Shown here: piece after piece, positions 44,458-57,574 of the stretch | Position numbering within the stretch: the stretch's first letter is position 1 | Layout: every line of letters starts with the position of its first letter | Assembly: GCF_009389715.1 (NCBI RefSeq) | Contig: NC_052403.1 | Location: 13,224,797-13,288,796, forward strand | Direction of reading: 5' to 3' | DNA from: Phoenix dactylifera | Taxonomy: Eukaryota; Streptophyta; Magnoliopsida; Arecales; Arecaceae | DNA length: 64,000 nucleotides | Position numbers and translations under genes: made by a program | The notes under the pieces: model-generated | Told to the model about the DNA's origin: nothing | Seen by the model: the letters and a program-made list of their open reading frames with translations, nothing else | Database searches by the model: none

Positions 44458-45647
44458 ATAGTGCAATATCTTGTGGGCCATACTAAATAGCCGAAAAGAA
44501 ATTGGCACAAAAGAAAGCTCACCCAAGCACCTAGAAGAAACCGGCTCAACCCAAAACTGATTGCGGAAAATAGCCTAGAGATAAATAAGGAAGCGAGGAA
44601 GCTCACCTAGTAAACTTATTCAGAAAGTGAATAAAATCCAATCTTGTAAAATCCATTACCGACTTTTCTCTAGTATTCAGATCTTATTTCAATTTCGATT
44701 CCGATTCAAGTCACAAACCAAATGAGTCAGAGAATATGGTTATTCCGTTTCTCAACCATATCCATCATTTTTCTAATCATCAAATCATTCATGATCACAA
44801 TTTTAGTGGTTCGACCTTGAATCTTCTTTGATCACATCTGAGGTGGCTAAAATATGTTGACTAATTAGGAGGTGACGTGCAGAGTGCTAAGGGATTCAAT
44901 TTCATTTGAATTTGAGCTTTGGGTTGGTCTAGATAAGAAAAGCCCATATCTCTTTTCCTTGAATCAAGCACTCTAGAGCTTGAATCCATCAGAAGAAGAG
45001 CCTCTGTTAACAAAAGAAGGCCCAACACCCAAAAAAGGTATTGAACTATTTTCAATTATTTTTCTCGAACTTGCTTGATTGTCCCTATGCTGCTCTTTTA
45101 AAGTATTTAAAGTATTTTGACTTAAGTATTAGAGGATCCGGTCGAAGCCAATCCGGTGAGCCTTTCTTTTCTTTGGCGTGCAGAGCAGCAGATGCATTAT
45201 GAATCACTGGAGTGCAGATTGCATTGGAGTCCTCTAATTTGTTGATCGGGTTTTCGAAGGAAACAACATCCTCTATGCTCTTGTTGATATTTGAATTATT
45301 TATTGTCAATAATTAGCATTTCGAGCAGTTGAGTTATACTCTGAGTTAAACTTCTATCAGTTCAGTCACAATCGAGTCATATTCATCTTCTTTTTTCTTT
45401 GTTTTGATATTTGTGCTTCGATAGAAGCTTATGGTTTCTACTTTTCTACAAAGTGATCTATTGAATGATGATTATAGTCATTGTTGTCATGATAATCGAG
45501 GACATTACCGTTCTTGATTGATCTGATGCCAAATTGTTCGATCATTATTTGTAAGATTGTTAATTGCCACAACTTATTTTCTGATATGTCCAATTGACAA
45601 GCACAAATTTTCTTGGTTCTACAAATTGACGATCAATTCAATCAATC

Positions 45648-45773
45648 ATGCCTCCAACCCTTTATATTGTTGTTAAGAGGGATTCCCTACAGAACTCGAT
45701 GGATGATGCTAAGCTTCTCCTTTCACTGGAGCTTCGGAGTCATGCACAAGAACATCCCTCAATATTGAGCTGA
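45648..45773 (+). other. small conserved 41-codon open frame, copy A
   Basis: The ATG at 45648 opens MPPTLYIVVKRDSL, continues with MDDAKLLLSLELR and ends SILS-stop. Copy B has the same length frame at 60489-60614. Six codons differ and four of the changes are silent. I recognise no family; it may be a fragment of a larger gene. There is no evidence that it is expressed. Confidence 0.35.
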
Positions 45774-46989
45774 TTGGGACCCAATACCTATTAATGGTAT
45801 TTCAAAGAAGAAAATAGCGAAAATAGAAAAAAAGTGAAAATAAAAGATATTCAATCGTTTGAGAGGATCAAAATCTTCAAAAGCTTTTAGGCTAGTTTTA
45901 TATCGCTTGTCTCCATAGCTCATAAGGCTTCCACATTCATGAAATGAGATACCTTAACTAACAAGAAAAGACCTAATCCTAATGATTCTAGAAAAGTTAA
46001 AATAGAATAAACTATAGAAAATAAATACAAGATGATTGTAGGTTTCATTTTTTTAAGATTAGGAGTTGCATGAGAGGGAGAAGGGTGGTCACAAGTGGGA
46101 TGCCAATAGCCAAGCCTATGGCAACCTCTACACTTCTGCTTTCTTTCTCATTCCAACTTTAGCATATTTCTCCTATAGCACAAACTTTTTTCTTATTTGA
46201 TATGTTTAATGCATGCCATTTTTTTTGTTGAGAAAAGCTAATACATGTTAGTTAAGGAAACTTAATCCTATTATGTGTAACATACATACATGAATGATTT
46301 AAGCGAAACCAATATGTGAGTGATGTTACAAAACCATGATCTCTTTGATTGCTTTCTTTATCTACAATTAAGTCAATTTTATTAATGTAGAGTAATTTAT
46401 GTACACATGACATCTAAGAAGGTTGCATGAAGAGAGGACACCATTAAAAAAAGAAAAACAAATTAAATGGTCAAATGATCAGTTAATCTAAAATGAATTA
46501 CTCGATTTCATGATTGGATCTTCTGATCATTTCCCTTGAAGTAACAATGGCAATAGGTTGGTCGAGGGGTAGGTCCAAACCTGATCGATTTTTTTTCTAA
46601 TCCAATTGCTTCTTAAGTAGCTAGTGATATATGTTTAAGATAATATACCTGCTTTAAAACTCATCTTTGCAACCACTTTCTAATTATCTTCTTACTCTAA
46701 ATTTTTTATGTGACCTTTTTCTTAAAACCTATATCAAAAACTACTAGGTATCCTCTCCTACATCCAGCAACTAAGACCTATTTTAGACATATTAATAAAT
46801 TTAAATAAAAAGTAACTATTCCAAAATCCAAGTCATGTATCCAACTTGGAAGCTGGATTATCTGACTTCGAAATCTATCCAAAGTTTGGTTGGACTAGTA
46901 ATCCAACTTAATTGATTCTCAATGTTACATTCGAAAAAGTCTAATATATACCCATGTAATATCAATTGTTAATTTTGTATAATAATAAT

Positions 46990-47741
46990 TTAAATATTTT
47001 AATATACTTTCTTATTTTATTTATATTTTATGATGTTATAAACTATTCTTGTTTCTATTATCTATCATATATATACTAAAATAGAGACTCTACCAATATT
47101 CTCCATTCACCATGTGGCATACGCCAGCTAAGCATATAGTATGCTTCATGAAGGCAATAATTAGTTATCATGTTAAAATCTTGGTTGTAAGTAATGAAGA
47201 AACTAAAGGATAAACAAAATTAAATTAAACAAAGCACATTGATATTTTTCCCTTCACGGCAAAGGATGTAAGTAATTTGGTCAAAGTATCAAGAAAACCA
47301 AGGAACAACCCATAAAATAAGTTTTTTTTCCCCAGACAACAACTTATGTATAAAATTGGCTCAAATAGAGTCCACCACGTGCAATCTTCGACCCCATCAA
47401 ATACAAAACAAATTTGTGATCAATAATTAGTTGTCATGTTATAGAAAAATGAATAGCCTAGAATTTAAGAGAATGATATGAATATTATAAGAAAATGAAG
47501 ACCCTAGAATTTAAGATATTAAAATCACTATCCTTTCACAATCCATGTTATCATTAATGGCAAGAAGCAAATATTCAACATCATTTATCCTTCTCTCATA
47601 ATGACCAATGTACAGAACTAGCTTGAATAGAACCATTATACAAAATATTATGCCCTGATGAAATATAAAAAATAAATTTGGAGGAAATAATTAGTTGATA
47701 TCTTATCTATTATATATATATATATTTAGTTGATATCTTAT
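46990..47741. other. right part of copy A, non-coding
   Basis: AT-rich sequence shared with 63302-63972. It holds the site (AAACTATTCTTG, near 47040) that is interrupted by the solo LTR in copy B. No gene. Confidence 0.6.
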
Positions 47742-47742
47742 C

Positions 47743-47798
<56 letters not shown>
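47742..47798. repeat. (TA)n microsatellite
   Basis: TA run at the junction between copy A and the second PHT1-containing unit. Confidence 0.95.
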
Positions 47799-47800
<2 letters not shown>

Positions 47801-47812
47801 AGGTTCTGCTTA

Positions 47813-48860
47813 TTGACCCAATTACATGGCTTAACAGCTAAACCAATTGACTTAACTAGAACAAAAGCAACTAACCCAACTGACTCGACCAACAACAAAA
47901 GCAACTAACCAATCTGACTTGATCAATAATAAAAACAACTAATTGACTCCATCTTTTGAATGAGGGGCTCTGATGTCCCCATCAACTCCTTCCAGGTGGA
48001 AAACACTCGACTCCGTCGAGTGCAGGTCTGGCCGAAAAAATTTCTGCAGGCATGATGAAGGAGGTGCTATTGGGACCAAAGTTGGCAAAGAAGATAAATG
48101 CATACATGATAATGAAGCCGATGTGGTTGTTGTATAGTGTGAGCCTGATGGGTCTGCGGGCCTATGGTTGTAGTTAGGCCCATGTAATGAAGAGGGGAGG
48201 TGAAGTGGTTTAGGGGAATGGTTGTGAGCGCGTAGGCTTAGGCTGGCAAATGGGGGTGGAGGCGTGGGATCAGCCCGATGGGGTGTGTTGGGGAAACGAG
48301 AGAGGGGGGGGGGGAGGGTTTGGCGCTGTGGTGCGGTCGGTGGAGTCAGGTAGGTGGGGTGGTGAGGTGCAGTGGGGCAGTCGAAAGGAGGCGGTCGACG
48401 GAGGGGAAGCAGCGCCGATGGAGATAGGAGCGGCGAGGTGGAGGCGACAGGCGGTGCAGGGCTGCGACGACGACGAAAGAAGTGGTGGTGGCGTTGATGG
48501 CGAGGGGAAGAAGGAGGCACTCGGATGAGGGGCTCGGTGGAGGACCTCGGAGAAGGAGGCGCTCGGAGGAGGCGGCATTCAAAGGAGGGCTCGGGGAAGG
48601 TTGCAGCGGCGATGTCGGCTGGTGGTAGCGGGCACTCGGGCGGTGAGGATGGTGATGCAGCAGCGATGAACGATGGTGGAAGAAGTGGTGGCGTCGTTGA
48701 TGGCGCGGCTCAACAGGGAGGAGGACGATGGGACTCGGCGGCGGTGGGGGACCGAGCAGCGAAGCGGCGGTGGCGCGACGTCGGAGGGAGCTTGACGGCA
48801 CGGCGAAGGCGGTGGAGGAGTAGGGCAGTCACGGTGAGGGAGACAAACAAGTACTTCCCT
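47813..48860 (-). repeat. GC-rich duplicated unit with captured PHT1 fragment, copy 2
   Basis: Second copy of the unit at 39004-39936, same orientation and order, with about 110 bp extra near 48700-48830. GC-rich sequence continues to about 49270 and may belong to the same element. Confidence 0.8.
48024..48137 (-). pseudogene. PHT1 phosphate transporter exon fragment, copy 2
   Basis: Thirty-eight codons equivalent to copy 1: [24 protein letters not shown] and [10 protein letters not shown]. It keeps the family-typical FGPNS where copy 1 has FSPNS, while copy 1 keeps VPAEIFP. Each copy therefore has private changes from a common captured ancestor. It cannot make a transporter. Confidence 0.85.
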
Positions 48861-50108
48861 TTTTTTTTTGACACGCACGTGCGATCACGTGCGAGAGATT
48901 TTTTTTCCTTTTTTTTTTCTTTTTTTCTTCTCCGGAACGCATCCGAGCTAGAGGGTACGGGCTAACAGGCTGAGACTTTACCCGTCAAGGCTGATTTCCT
49001 TCAACCTCTCGACGGTTGCGGGAGGTCGCACCGATCTTCACGGCGCGGGCTATGGGCGGGGCTCTGTGGCCTGCGGCGACGGGTGGCGGCTTTCGATGGT
49101 GAGTCACAGGGTACAGTGGCTGGCGGGTCCTCTCCGGGTGGATGGCACGTGTGGGCGTGAGAAGAGCCGGACTTTCCCGATTCTCCACAGTGTGGGGTTA
49201 AGCAGCGCAGCTATCCCGATAGTGACGGCTTGTGGGGAAGACCCTTCTTCTGGTGAGAGCCGAGAGTAAAAGCCTGGCAATTAAAGAGGAACCTACTTAA
49301 AGAAATTTTTTAGATGCTTCAAAAATCTCTATAGAGGGTGTTAGTCAAGAGTTCAAGAATGTGAAAACTCTTCGTGATATAATTCGTAACTTCTGCATTG
49401 CATATTGTAGAGATTTTGTGTTTGTAAAGAATGATCATCAATAAGTGAATGTGGAATGTGCATAGAAAGAATGTGAATGATGTATTCATGCCTCTTGACT
49501 TGGAAATCAAGAAAGATTTGCAATTAAAACAATAAATAGTAAGCATATATACGGCGAAAGGTTTCCCACGCACACGGAAGAGAAAAATATGGAGGAGTGC
49601 GAATGTCGGGAAGCTAGAAATTAGCACCTTGAAGCCATAGAGATAGAGTTTTCAAGGATTTCAGGTGAATGGAGGAGTAGGGAAGATAGGAGGGTTTTGA
49701 AAGAAGGTTTCCGGCTGACTGAAGGGAAGTGAGTCGAAATCAAAAAAATTAGATGCAATAGTCAAAGGTCGGACGAGCGAAGAGGCGGAGTGAGAGAGTC
49801 AAAAAATCGTGAAGGAGGCTTCAACCGAATAGTAGTCGGCCGGAGTCGGAAGAATTTGGGAATAACGATTATGACCGACCAATCGTAAAAAAGTAAGTCA
49901 AAATCAGAAAGTTAGATGAGAGAATTACAGGTCGGATGGACGAGGAGGCTGACTGAGAGGGAGTCAGAAAATTGAGAAGGAGACAGTCGAAAAATTGGGA
50001 AGAACTTTTGACAGAATACGGGTTGAAAACTAGGAAAAGGGTATTCGGGGATGATGAAAAATGAACGGTATTCTCATCTGGAGGGATGAATTGTTAAATT
50101 TCAAATTG
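48861..50108. other. GC-rich then AT-rich spacer
   Basis: 48861-49270 is GC-rich with poly-T runs and no supported gene. 49270-50100 has imperfect direct repeats (GTCGGACGAGCGAAGAGGC near 49768 and GTCGGATGGACGAGGAGGC near 49932). Confidence 0.45.
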
Positions 50109-50166
50109 CCTGTGGACTGGTTGTTATAAAATGGGTCCATTGGGACCATAACTACCAGTCCACAGG
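50109..50166. repeat. 58-bp perfect-ended hairpin
   Basis: CCTGTGGACTGGT at 50109 pairs with ACCAGTCCACAGG ending at 50166, and the pairing continues inward (GTTAT/ATAAC, GGGTCCA/TGGGACC) almost to the centre. Confidence 0.85.
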
Positions 50167-52053
50167 GACCAACAGTTAACACACGGTCCATCCATTAATT
50201 TCCCCTAAAAGAAATGGAACGTTGTGGACGCTGTAAGGAAAGGGGGTTTGATACTTTCAAGCTAAACCGTCCATTTCTTTCAGACCCCACCTCATCTCTG
50301 CCAAATTGCTGGATTTTGGGGCATTGGTGTAACTGTAGGTGAGGTCTATATTTAATATAACAACCACCAACGTCTAATTTTCATGATGCTACTCTTCATT
50401 ATCTTGTCTTGTACGAAATAAGAGAAGAAGGAGATGGTTACATTTACCTGTCATATATAATAGAACAAGAAGGTCTTTTTTGCTATTTAAGGTTAGGGTA
50501 GAGCTTCATCGGGTTCTTCATGAGTATGAAGAATTACTACTACCCCCGCACATTACATATGCAGCAACTACCGCCCAACTGAGTTCTACTTGATTGAGAC
50601 AAGGGTGGTTCCGACCCGCTACTCTTTAATAGAAGCAACCCAATGTATTTGGGGCCTAAGTTTGTTTTGTCTTTGAGGCCTTTTCTGCAGTGGACCGGCT
50701 TAAGGCGAACTCATAGAGAGATTTTTTTTCTTTCCATTTTGTCTTTGAGGCCTTTCCTATGGTAGGTCTTCTGTGGACCGAAGCCTTTGGCGACCACCTC
50801 AGTCACCTAAGGGTTGGGCCGGCCCTGCTCTTTGATTGTGTCCATGAGAAACCTGCTACATTTAAATACCACATTTGCTCTTCTCCGATCGCTCGCCCTT
50901 TTCTACGAGAAACCAATGCTAGCACCTCCTCCCTATTCTCCGGTTGTATTTGTCTCTCTCTCCCTCTCAAGAGATTCAACACCATGCAAGATTTTCCCCT
51001 CCATGCTCTCAATCTCAATTGTGAGGAATATAGCAATTCTGTTTCTCTTCTCTTTCTTCCTTCCATGCACACGTCAATCCTCACTTCCTGTAAGCTTCAA
51101 CACAATTTTCTTTCTTTCCTTTCTTTTTCCCAGGGGAAAGAAGCCTTTATAAAATAATTTCTGCATCAACTAAATTCAGCAAAACGAAAATCTGTTTTGA
51201 TTTCTTTAAATGATTTTTTGAGAGTTATTTTCTGGTTTTAAAACTTTCGAATATTAAACAAGTTTGAAAGTTAAATTTTGTACATTCTATTTCAGGAAAT
51301 TAATTTCTGTGAGATAAATCATGCAATATTTATTTCTAGCGAAGGAAATTTATTTTGAATTTTTACAATTAAATTTACCTAAATATCATATTTTTCTAAT
51401 TTTTGTATATTAGATTTACGTATATCAAAATTTTATATTTTAATTTATATGAAACCAATAAACTATTTAAATTAATTTCTAGGTAATAAATAATGATAGG
51501 ATAAATTTATAGTAATGAAATTTCTATTTTATACTCTAGGAACTTAACTTTTGCAAAATAAAAGATTATGTTTTAAATTTATATAAAATAATTTTCTTCT
51601 ATGCATTAGTCTCCAAACTTTTGCTTATTATATAATATTTTTTAATCTATAACCAATTTATGCAAACTAAAAATTATGTAACTTAATTCTGTTACTAAAA
51701 TTTAGATTATTAAATTTTATATATAATCTATTCTAATTTGAAACTTATGGTGACAATAAGGTAATTAGAAATTTAATTTAGTATATCTTATGAGATACTA
51801 TTTTGAATAAATAATATATAGAATTGACTTTCAGGTTGGCAATCATTCTATAAAGGCTTAGGATTATGTTGGAATTGGGTACTTATTATGACCATATTTA
51901 TTATTAGGTTTTATCTAGATACTAGCTTATCAAAGAGTTAGAATTTTATTTTTAAAATTTATTATGACCATATTTTGATTAAAATATAATTCTTAGAATA
52001 TACTGTTCTAGAAAAATATTTCAAAATTAGTTGGATTTGTTCACTGAGTGTGC
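50167..52053. other. spacer, one possible 5' exon
   Basis: At 50985 an ATG (MQDFPLHALNLNCEEY) follows a C/T-rich leader (50935-50980) and a TTTAAATA stretch (50858) and leads to a GTAAGC splice-donor-like site at 51089. This looks like a promoter and first exon but connects to nothing I recognise. 51180-52050 is very AT-rich with no gene. Confidence 0.25.
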
Positions 52054-52056
52054 TTG

Positions 52057-53605
52057 CACTACAAGAAATAGGGGCTTTGGCGATGCTTTTTAAGGCTTTT
52101 ACCGACGCTTATAAGCGTCGGTAATTTTCGTCCCGACGCTTTTCAAAGCGTCGCCAAAGCGTCGGCTATGTCGGGGTGGAAAAAATTTGCTGACGCATTT
52201 GAAAAGCGTCGCTAAAGGTTATTTTTAGCGACGCTTAAAAGCGTCGCTATAATCCGTCTAGCAACGCTTTAAAGCGTCGGGTTTAACTGCTGTTTTTAAA
52301 TTAGCGACGCTTTAAAGCGTCGTCATAAATTTTTTTAAAGAAAAAAATATATAAAAATATATTTTCTTACTGCAACCTGAGGGGAAAACCAACCTGGGCC
52401 TCGTCGCGCCACCGGATGGCGGTCTGGAGCTTGGACTGGGTTTCTTTGAGGGAGATGAGGATGGATCGGAAGGAGCCATAGATGTCAGCGAAGCGGAGGA
52501 AGTCGTCGAGGAGGCGGTCGGTCCAGGGGGTGGAGGAGCGGCGGTGGAGGGTGTCCTGGGCCTGGGGGAGCTGGTGGAGGTCGTCGAGGGAGGCATGGAG
52601 GAACTCGATCCGGGCGAGGCCGGCGCAGATCCAGTCCGGGGAGCCCGACTCCGGCTCCGGGCGGGACTGCCAAGACCGGAGGGCGCGGATCTCGTCCTCG
52701 AGCGAGGCGAGAAGGCTTCGGCGATCTGCTTCAACGGTCAGCGGGACGGCGCCCTGAGCCCTGCGAATTTGAGATTGAGAGCATGATCGAGAACAAGGAT
52801 TCAGAGGTCGAGACATCGAGATCGTGATCTCCACACACAGAGAGAGAGAGAGAGGCAATGGGTACCTTGGCGGGGGAGAAGGCGGAGGGATCGGGGGCCT
52901 GGGTGGCCTAAGAAGGCATGAAGCCGACGCCGGAGAAGAGGGAAGAAGCTCCATCGAACTGTCTATGAAGCATGGCCTCTCTCTCTCTCTCTCTCTCGCT
53001 TCTTGGAAGGGGGCGAGCGGCGGCAAGCGGCGGAGAGAGAAGGGGAGGGGGTTAGAGATTTGTAAGGGAGGGGGTTTGAGGGATCGGGAGGGTGGAGGGG
53101 AGGGGGGAGGGGATTTGTAGAGAGGAGGGGGGAGGGGGCGAGCGGCGGAGAGAGAAGAGGAGGGGGGAGGGGATTCGTAGAGAGGAGGGGGCGAGCGGCG
53201 GAGAGAGAAGGGGAGGGGATTTGTAGAGAGGAGGGGGGAGGGGGCGAGCGACGGAGAGAGAAGGGGAGGGGGGCGGCTGGATGGGTTGGGATCGGGAGGA
53301 ATTTGCAGCGAGGAGGGGGGAGGGGGGATAATGGCCTCCGACGACGCTTTCTAAAGCGTCGTTGGAAGGAAAAAAAGAAAAAAAAAAGGGAGATGGCTTC
53401 GGTTGGAAAGTTTTCGGCTTCCACCGACGCTTAAAAGCGTTGGTGTAATCTTATAATTTTTGCGACGCTTCTAAGCGTCGTCTTAGGCCAGATCTACTCA
53501 CGTTTTATAAAAGCGTCGGTAAATTTTGGCGCTTAGCAAAAATTACCGACGCTTTTACTTAGCGTCGGTAGAGAAAAGTCGCGAAAAGTACTTTTTTCTA
53601 TAGTG
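52057..53605. mobile_element. non-autonomous CACTA (En/Spm) element with captured gene piece
   Basis: The ends are CACTACAAGAAA (52057) and TCTATAGTG (53605), with a 3-bp target duplication TTG at 52054-52056 and 53606-53608. Both subterminal regions (52080-52325 and 53335-53580) are packed with GACGCTT/AAGCGTC motifs in both orientations, the expected transposase-binding arrays. The 1549-bp interior has no transposase; it holds a DUF241 gene fragment and GGGGAGGGG-type repeats (53030-53330). Confidence 0.93.
52367..52816 (-). pseudogene. DUF241 (BPS1/ROH1-like) gene fragment inside the CACTA element
   Basis: From the ATG at 52816 the minus strand encodes MSRPLNPCSRS, then LASLEDEIRALRSW, DWICAGLARIEFLHASLDD, LPQAQDTLHRR, then DRLLDDFLRFADIYGSFRS and a stop at 52367. 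This is the N-terminal part of plant DUF241 proteins, which are normally much longer. The 149-codon frame is open but stops where CACTA subterminal sequence begins. Upstream GAGAGA repeats suggest the host 5' UTR came along. Likely a captured fragment; expression is not known. Confidence 0.8.
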
Positions 53606-53608
53606 TTG

Positions 53609-56600
53609 CTAGGTAAGTAATAATTCACATTTTATAAACTTTTTATTAATTTTCCTTTGAATAGATAGTAAAATGAAATATATTATAAATTGATTTATGT
53701 GCAACTTATGAATTTTATGAAATTATGCTTTGAATGAAAAATAAATTTGTAAATGGAAAGTGTTACTTTTATTAGCAAATATTATGCATATTTTGTTTGT
53801 AATTCGACATAAACATGATTTATGACTAGCTCTGATATGTGCAACTCTTTGAGTTTTAACTTGGTTATATTTTGGACCCCACCAATTGTTATACATTGAT
53901 ACTTTGAGTATTTTGGAACTTACTATTTTGGCCCACTCTATAGAATATGAGTGTAGTATGTTGGCTCACTCCATAAGATATAAATACGGTTTTCTAACTC
54001 TACCATAGGATATAAATATGATCATAGTATTATAGGTTGTTGAGTTGAAACATAGTATTTTAAATTATTTCAATGAATATAAATATGAATACTTTAGCAA
54101 ACCTAAATGTTCTTGAATTTAAAATTATCTTATTAAAATATAATGGTTTTGCTTGTATGCTCAAAATTTAAGATTTAGTTTCTTTGATTTTATTCCATTG
54201 CCTTATTGAATCTTATGCATTATGTATTGGATGTCATGCATGCCGGTGAGTAATGCCCTATGAGTACCCGTTGGTTGCCCTGCATTTACACCACATCCTA
54301 ACTCATGATGGTGCATGAGAAGCACATGCATATCCAGCCATGTGGTACGGTTAGGGAATGATGAGTATGATGGGGCTTCAATTGAATACTAATAATAACC
54401 AAGGTCAAAGCAACAAACACCGTATAAGAAAACTAACCGAACTAGCCTGAGGATACCTTAGTGCTTGGAAATGTTCTATAGATCGCAAAACGACGAATGT
54501 AAACTACTGTAAGTAGCCTGAGTGAAGAGAAGTTGTGAGACCTATGATTGATCGAGCATAATTATTAGTCTAAAAAATGACACAAGTTCGAACCATTGTG
54601 ATGAATATGAGTAGCGGAGGGTAGTTAGCATCAGTTACCAGAACTGTCATAAGTGAAGGCCAGACATGGGCTGTTACAACTGGAAGTGGGCAGTCATTAC
54701 ATTGCTTATCTTCTAGTACAAATAAGTGGATGTAATCTGAAAAGAGGATCTCTCACAATAAAATTATTTTATGTTTAATTTATCCTTGTATTTATATTTA
54801 TCTTTAATTTTCTCTCCATTAGTTTTCCAATAGAGTATTTTGATCGTAGCTTTGGCTACATCTTATCTTACTTTATCCTTCGTCAGAATAAATAATACAA
54901 TGGTAGCAAAAGTTCTTAAAGTTCAAGGTACTTGCAACCATGCTCTTCTACCTGTTGATTATTATATTTCTTGCTGACCAATGCCGACGGCATGCTTGCG
55001 CACAATCTAGCCACAAGACTTATCATCATTCTCCCGATCACCTTGGCGAGAGAAAATGCACCAACACCCTTTCTGGCACATCCATCTCTCTCTCTCTCTC
55101 TCCACATGGTAAAGAGAGGAAATACCATGTCTTGAACTCATGATTTCTGGTTGGGAGCGTGACACTGGATTGCCCCTAGAAGATTGCCTCTTGCATGGAG
55201 CTGATGCTTGATTTATTAAACAGGTGGAGAAGAAGGGGACCTCTTCAAAACTGTGATTTCACTGTCCCTCTTATAGTTGACAATAAGAGTTGGGATCGAG
55301 TTTCCCTTGACATGATTTATAGGACTGAGAGCATGTTCATGGTGCAACCACTAGCAGGATTTGAGTTGTCCGTGCATTGCATCTAAATGGTAATGAGGAG
55401 AATTATAGACATTTTGCACGAGGTTGAATGATCTTGGGGTACGTTGAATGATCTTGAGGTCGAATGATCATCCGAACATGGTCATCCTCCTCATGTTTTA
55501 TTTTAGAGCTGGATGCCAGGCCATGCCATCTATTAGCAAAAGGGATAAAAACCTAGTTATCACTATTGTCTCACCGTTTAGTTCATCCATGGATCATTGG
55601 TGCAAGATCTGGTGACTGTAATGCTTCTCAAAATTTGCTATGATCAGCAATAAAGAGTGCAATTCATGATCATGCAGTTTACATAACCATGAAAGGGCCT
55701 TACTTCCTAAGGACTTATAGAGTAGATAGATCATAAGGGGCTTATTGTCCGATGGAAAGATAGGGCATCTGTAGAGCAAGCATTAACATGGTCATTCGGA
55801 CTATTCTTCCCCTCACAAAGCCTAAACTTGGGACATTGGGAATCAGTGGGGAAACTTGACTCGGTGAACCTTACAGTTTCAGCTATGGAATTTTACAATT
55901 TCCTTAACTAAAGTCTCCAGACTTGTCTTATTGAATGGTGAAGGTAGGAGATAGAATGGTTGGATGAAAGGAGGAAGTACAGTTGTTTGAGGTGGAGGTA
56001 GAGCAGGTGGGTCGAATTGATTGAGGGTGAGGTAGTAGAATTGGTTGAAAAAGTAGATGAGACTGGATGTACCGTGGTTGAGGAGGTAGAACTAGATTGA
56101 GACAGAGGTGCAGGCGGCCTCACTTAATTTTTGCTTGATGGCTCTCATCCCTGTTAAGCTTGGGCATGGATTACATATGTTTATCTAACATATGTTCTAT
56201 AAATTGTATTGGGCATTGCTTACACAATTCCTTTGTGCATTATCTCCTAATATTATCATGGTAGAAATAAGCTTGCATTCAATGGTACAGTCTCCATATT
56301 TAGAAGGCCTTTCCTTTTAGCGCATCTTCTATGGTGTCTCAGTGAAAAGATTTTTCTATCATATAACAAAGAGAGATCGAATAGAAATATAAATCTCATT
56401 ATAGCAATTTCTAGGCTAGAAAAGTTAATCTTCTTCATCGGGTTTAATGTTCAAACCCTAGAACCATGACAAAATTGAGTCAAAGTAGTTCCCATGCAAG
56501 ATTTGGGTCAATCTCAACCTACTTATAACTTGTATTCTCTGTATTTGATTAATTTAACAGGTTTTAATGCTTGAAATTATAGGTAATGGATAAACATCAT

Positions 56601-57574
56601 GAAAAATATTAAACCGATGAAGTTCATGGCAAGGATTTAATTTGCATTTATGGAGACATCCAAGCATATCTACACCATTCCATTGTGGCACACAACCATT
56701 TAATCCATTATATCTTGAAAATTTGCTTGCCAAATATGATTCCATGCGTCTAGAATCATCTATAGACATCCAAAGTGCTTATAAAAGCATGGTCTTGGAA
56801 AGGTTCCTTGCAATAACCAAAAGATGAAAACCAAAAGTAGGTCACAATGGCATCAAGCTTTTTGCTCTCCGCATTTCTTAGGATACGTACCATACCATCC
56901 TACCTAATATTAGGGATGTACCATGTTGATGGCCTCCTCCATTGGTGATGACCCATCAATCTAAAGCACTCGTACCATGGAGAGGCGAGTGTCTTGGATG
57001 ATCCTTCTGTTAGGTTTGGATGGTATGGGACATATCCTAAAAGTGTTATTTATTAAACTTCAAGATCGCTCGCAATATAGATTGTGTCCCCGAGATTATC
57101 CCCCCTATAGGTACGTAATGTCCACCAACCTTAGATATCCATTTATTATCCTTGCATGTATGTATAGGATGGTATTTCTTCTTCTTCTTCTTCTATTTTT
57201 CCTTTTTTTTTGTTTTTGTTTTCTTATGCAAAGGAGGTGGGCCTACCTGGTTATTATTTATTATCATTGAGATTATGATTACAAGGGGAAAATAGGATGT
57301 GGATAAGGATTGGTGGGAAAAACTTCCTTTTCAAGTTGTAACATTGTATTTCATTTAGTTCTTTGGTTTATATTGCCTTTGAGATGAACATTGTTCTTTA
57401 AATCAAAAACATTTGTCTTACATCTTTGTTCAGTCTCTTCATAGATATAAGTAAACATTAAAGAATCTCCCTTTCCTTACATGAGCTTAAATGGCTGCAG
57501 GCAAGGGTCTAGTTGTAATAGGTCATAAAGTTTTTCATGACAACTTTATCTTTTGTATAAATTTGCATTTAAAT
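53609..57574. other. AT-rich spacer without recognised genes
   Basis: I examined the short open frames (for example 54940-55143, 55195-55386, 55908-56123, 56977-57270) and found no domain. A CTCTCTCT run lies near 55088-55105 and a CTTCTT run near 57178-57200. Confidence 0.5.

Larger units (their letters stand above)
41976..47745 (+). repeat. large direct duplication, copy A
   Basis: Similarity to copy B begins at ATTCGAATATCCCAT (41976 and 57848) and continues to the TA repeat at the end. Stretches sampled by eye are about nine-tenths identical or better. Copy A alone has 43711-44639 (including a MITE) and 46381-46945; copy B alone has the solo LTR at 61325. Contents include CATCAGT-type short repeats, LTR-like segments, an ATGT microsatellite and small conserved open frames. 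No intact gene. Confidence 0.9.
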
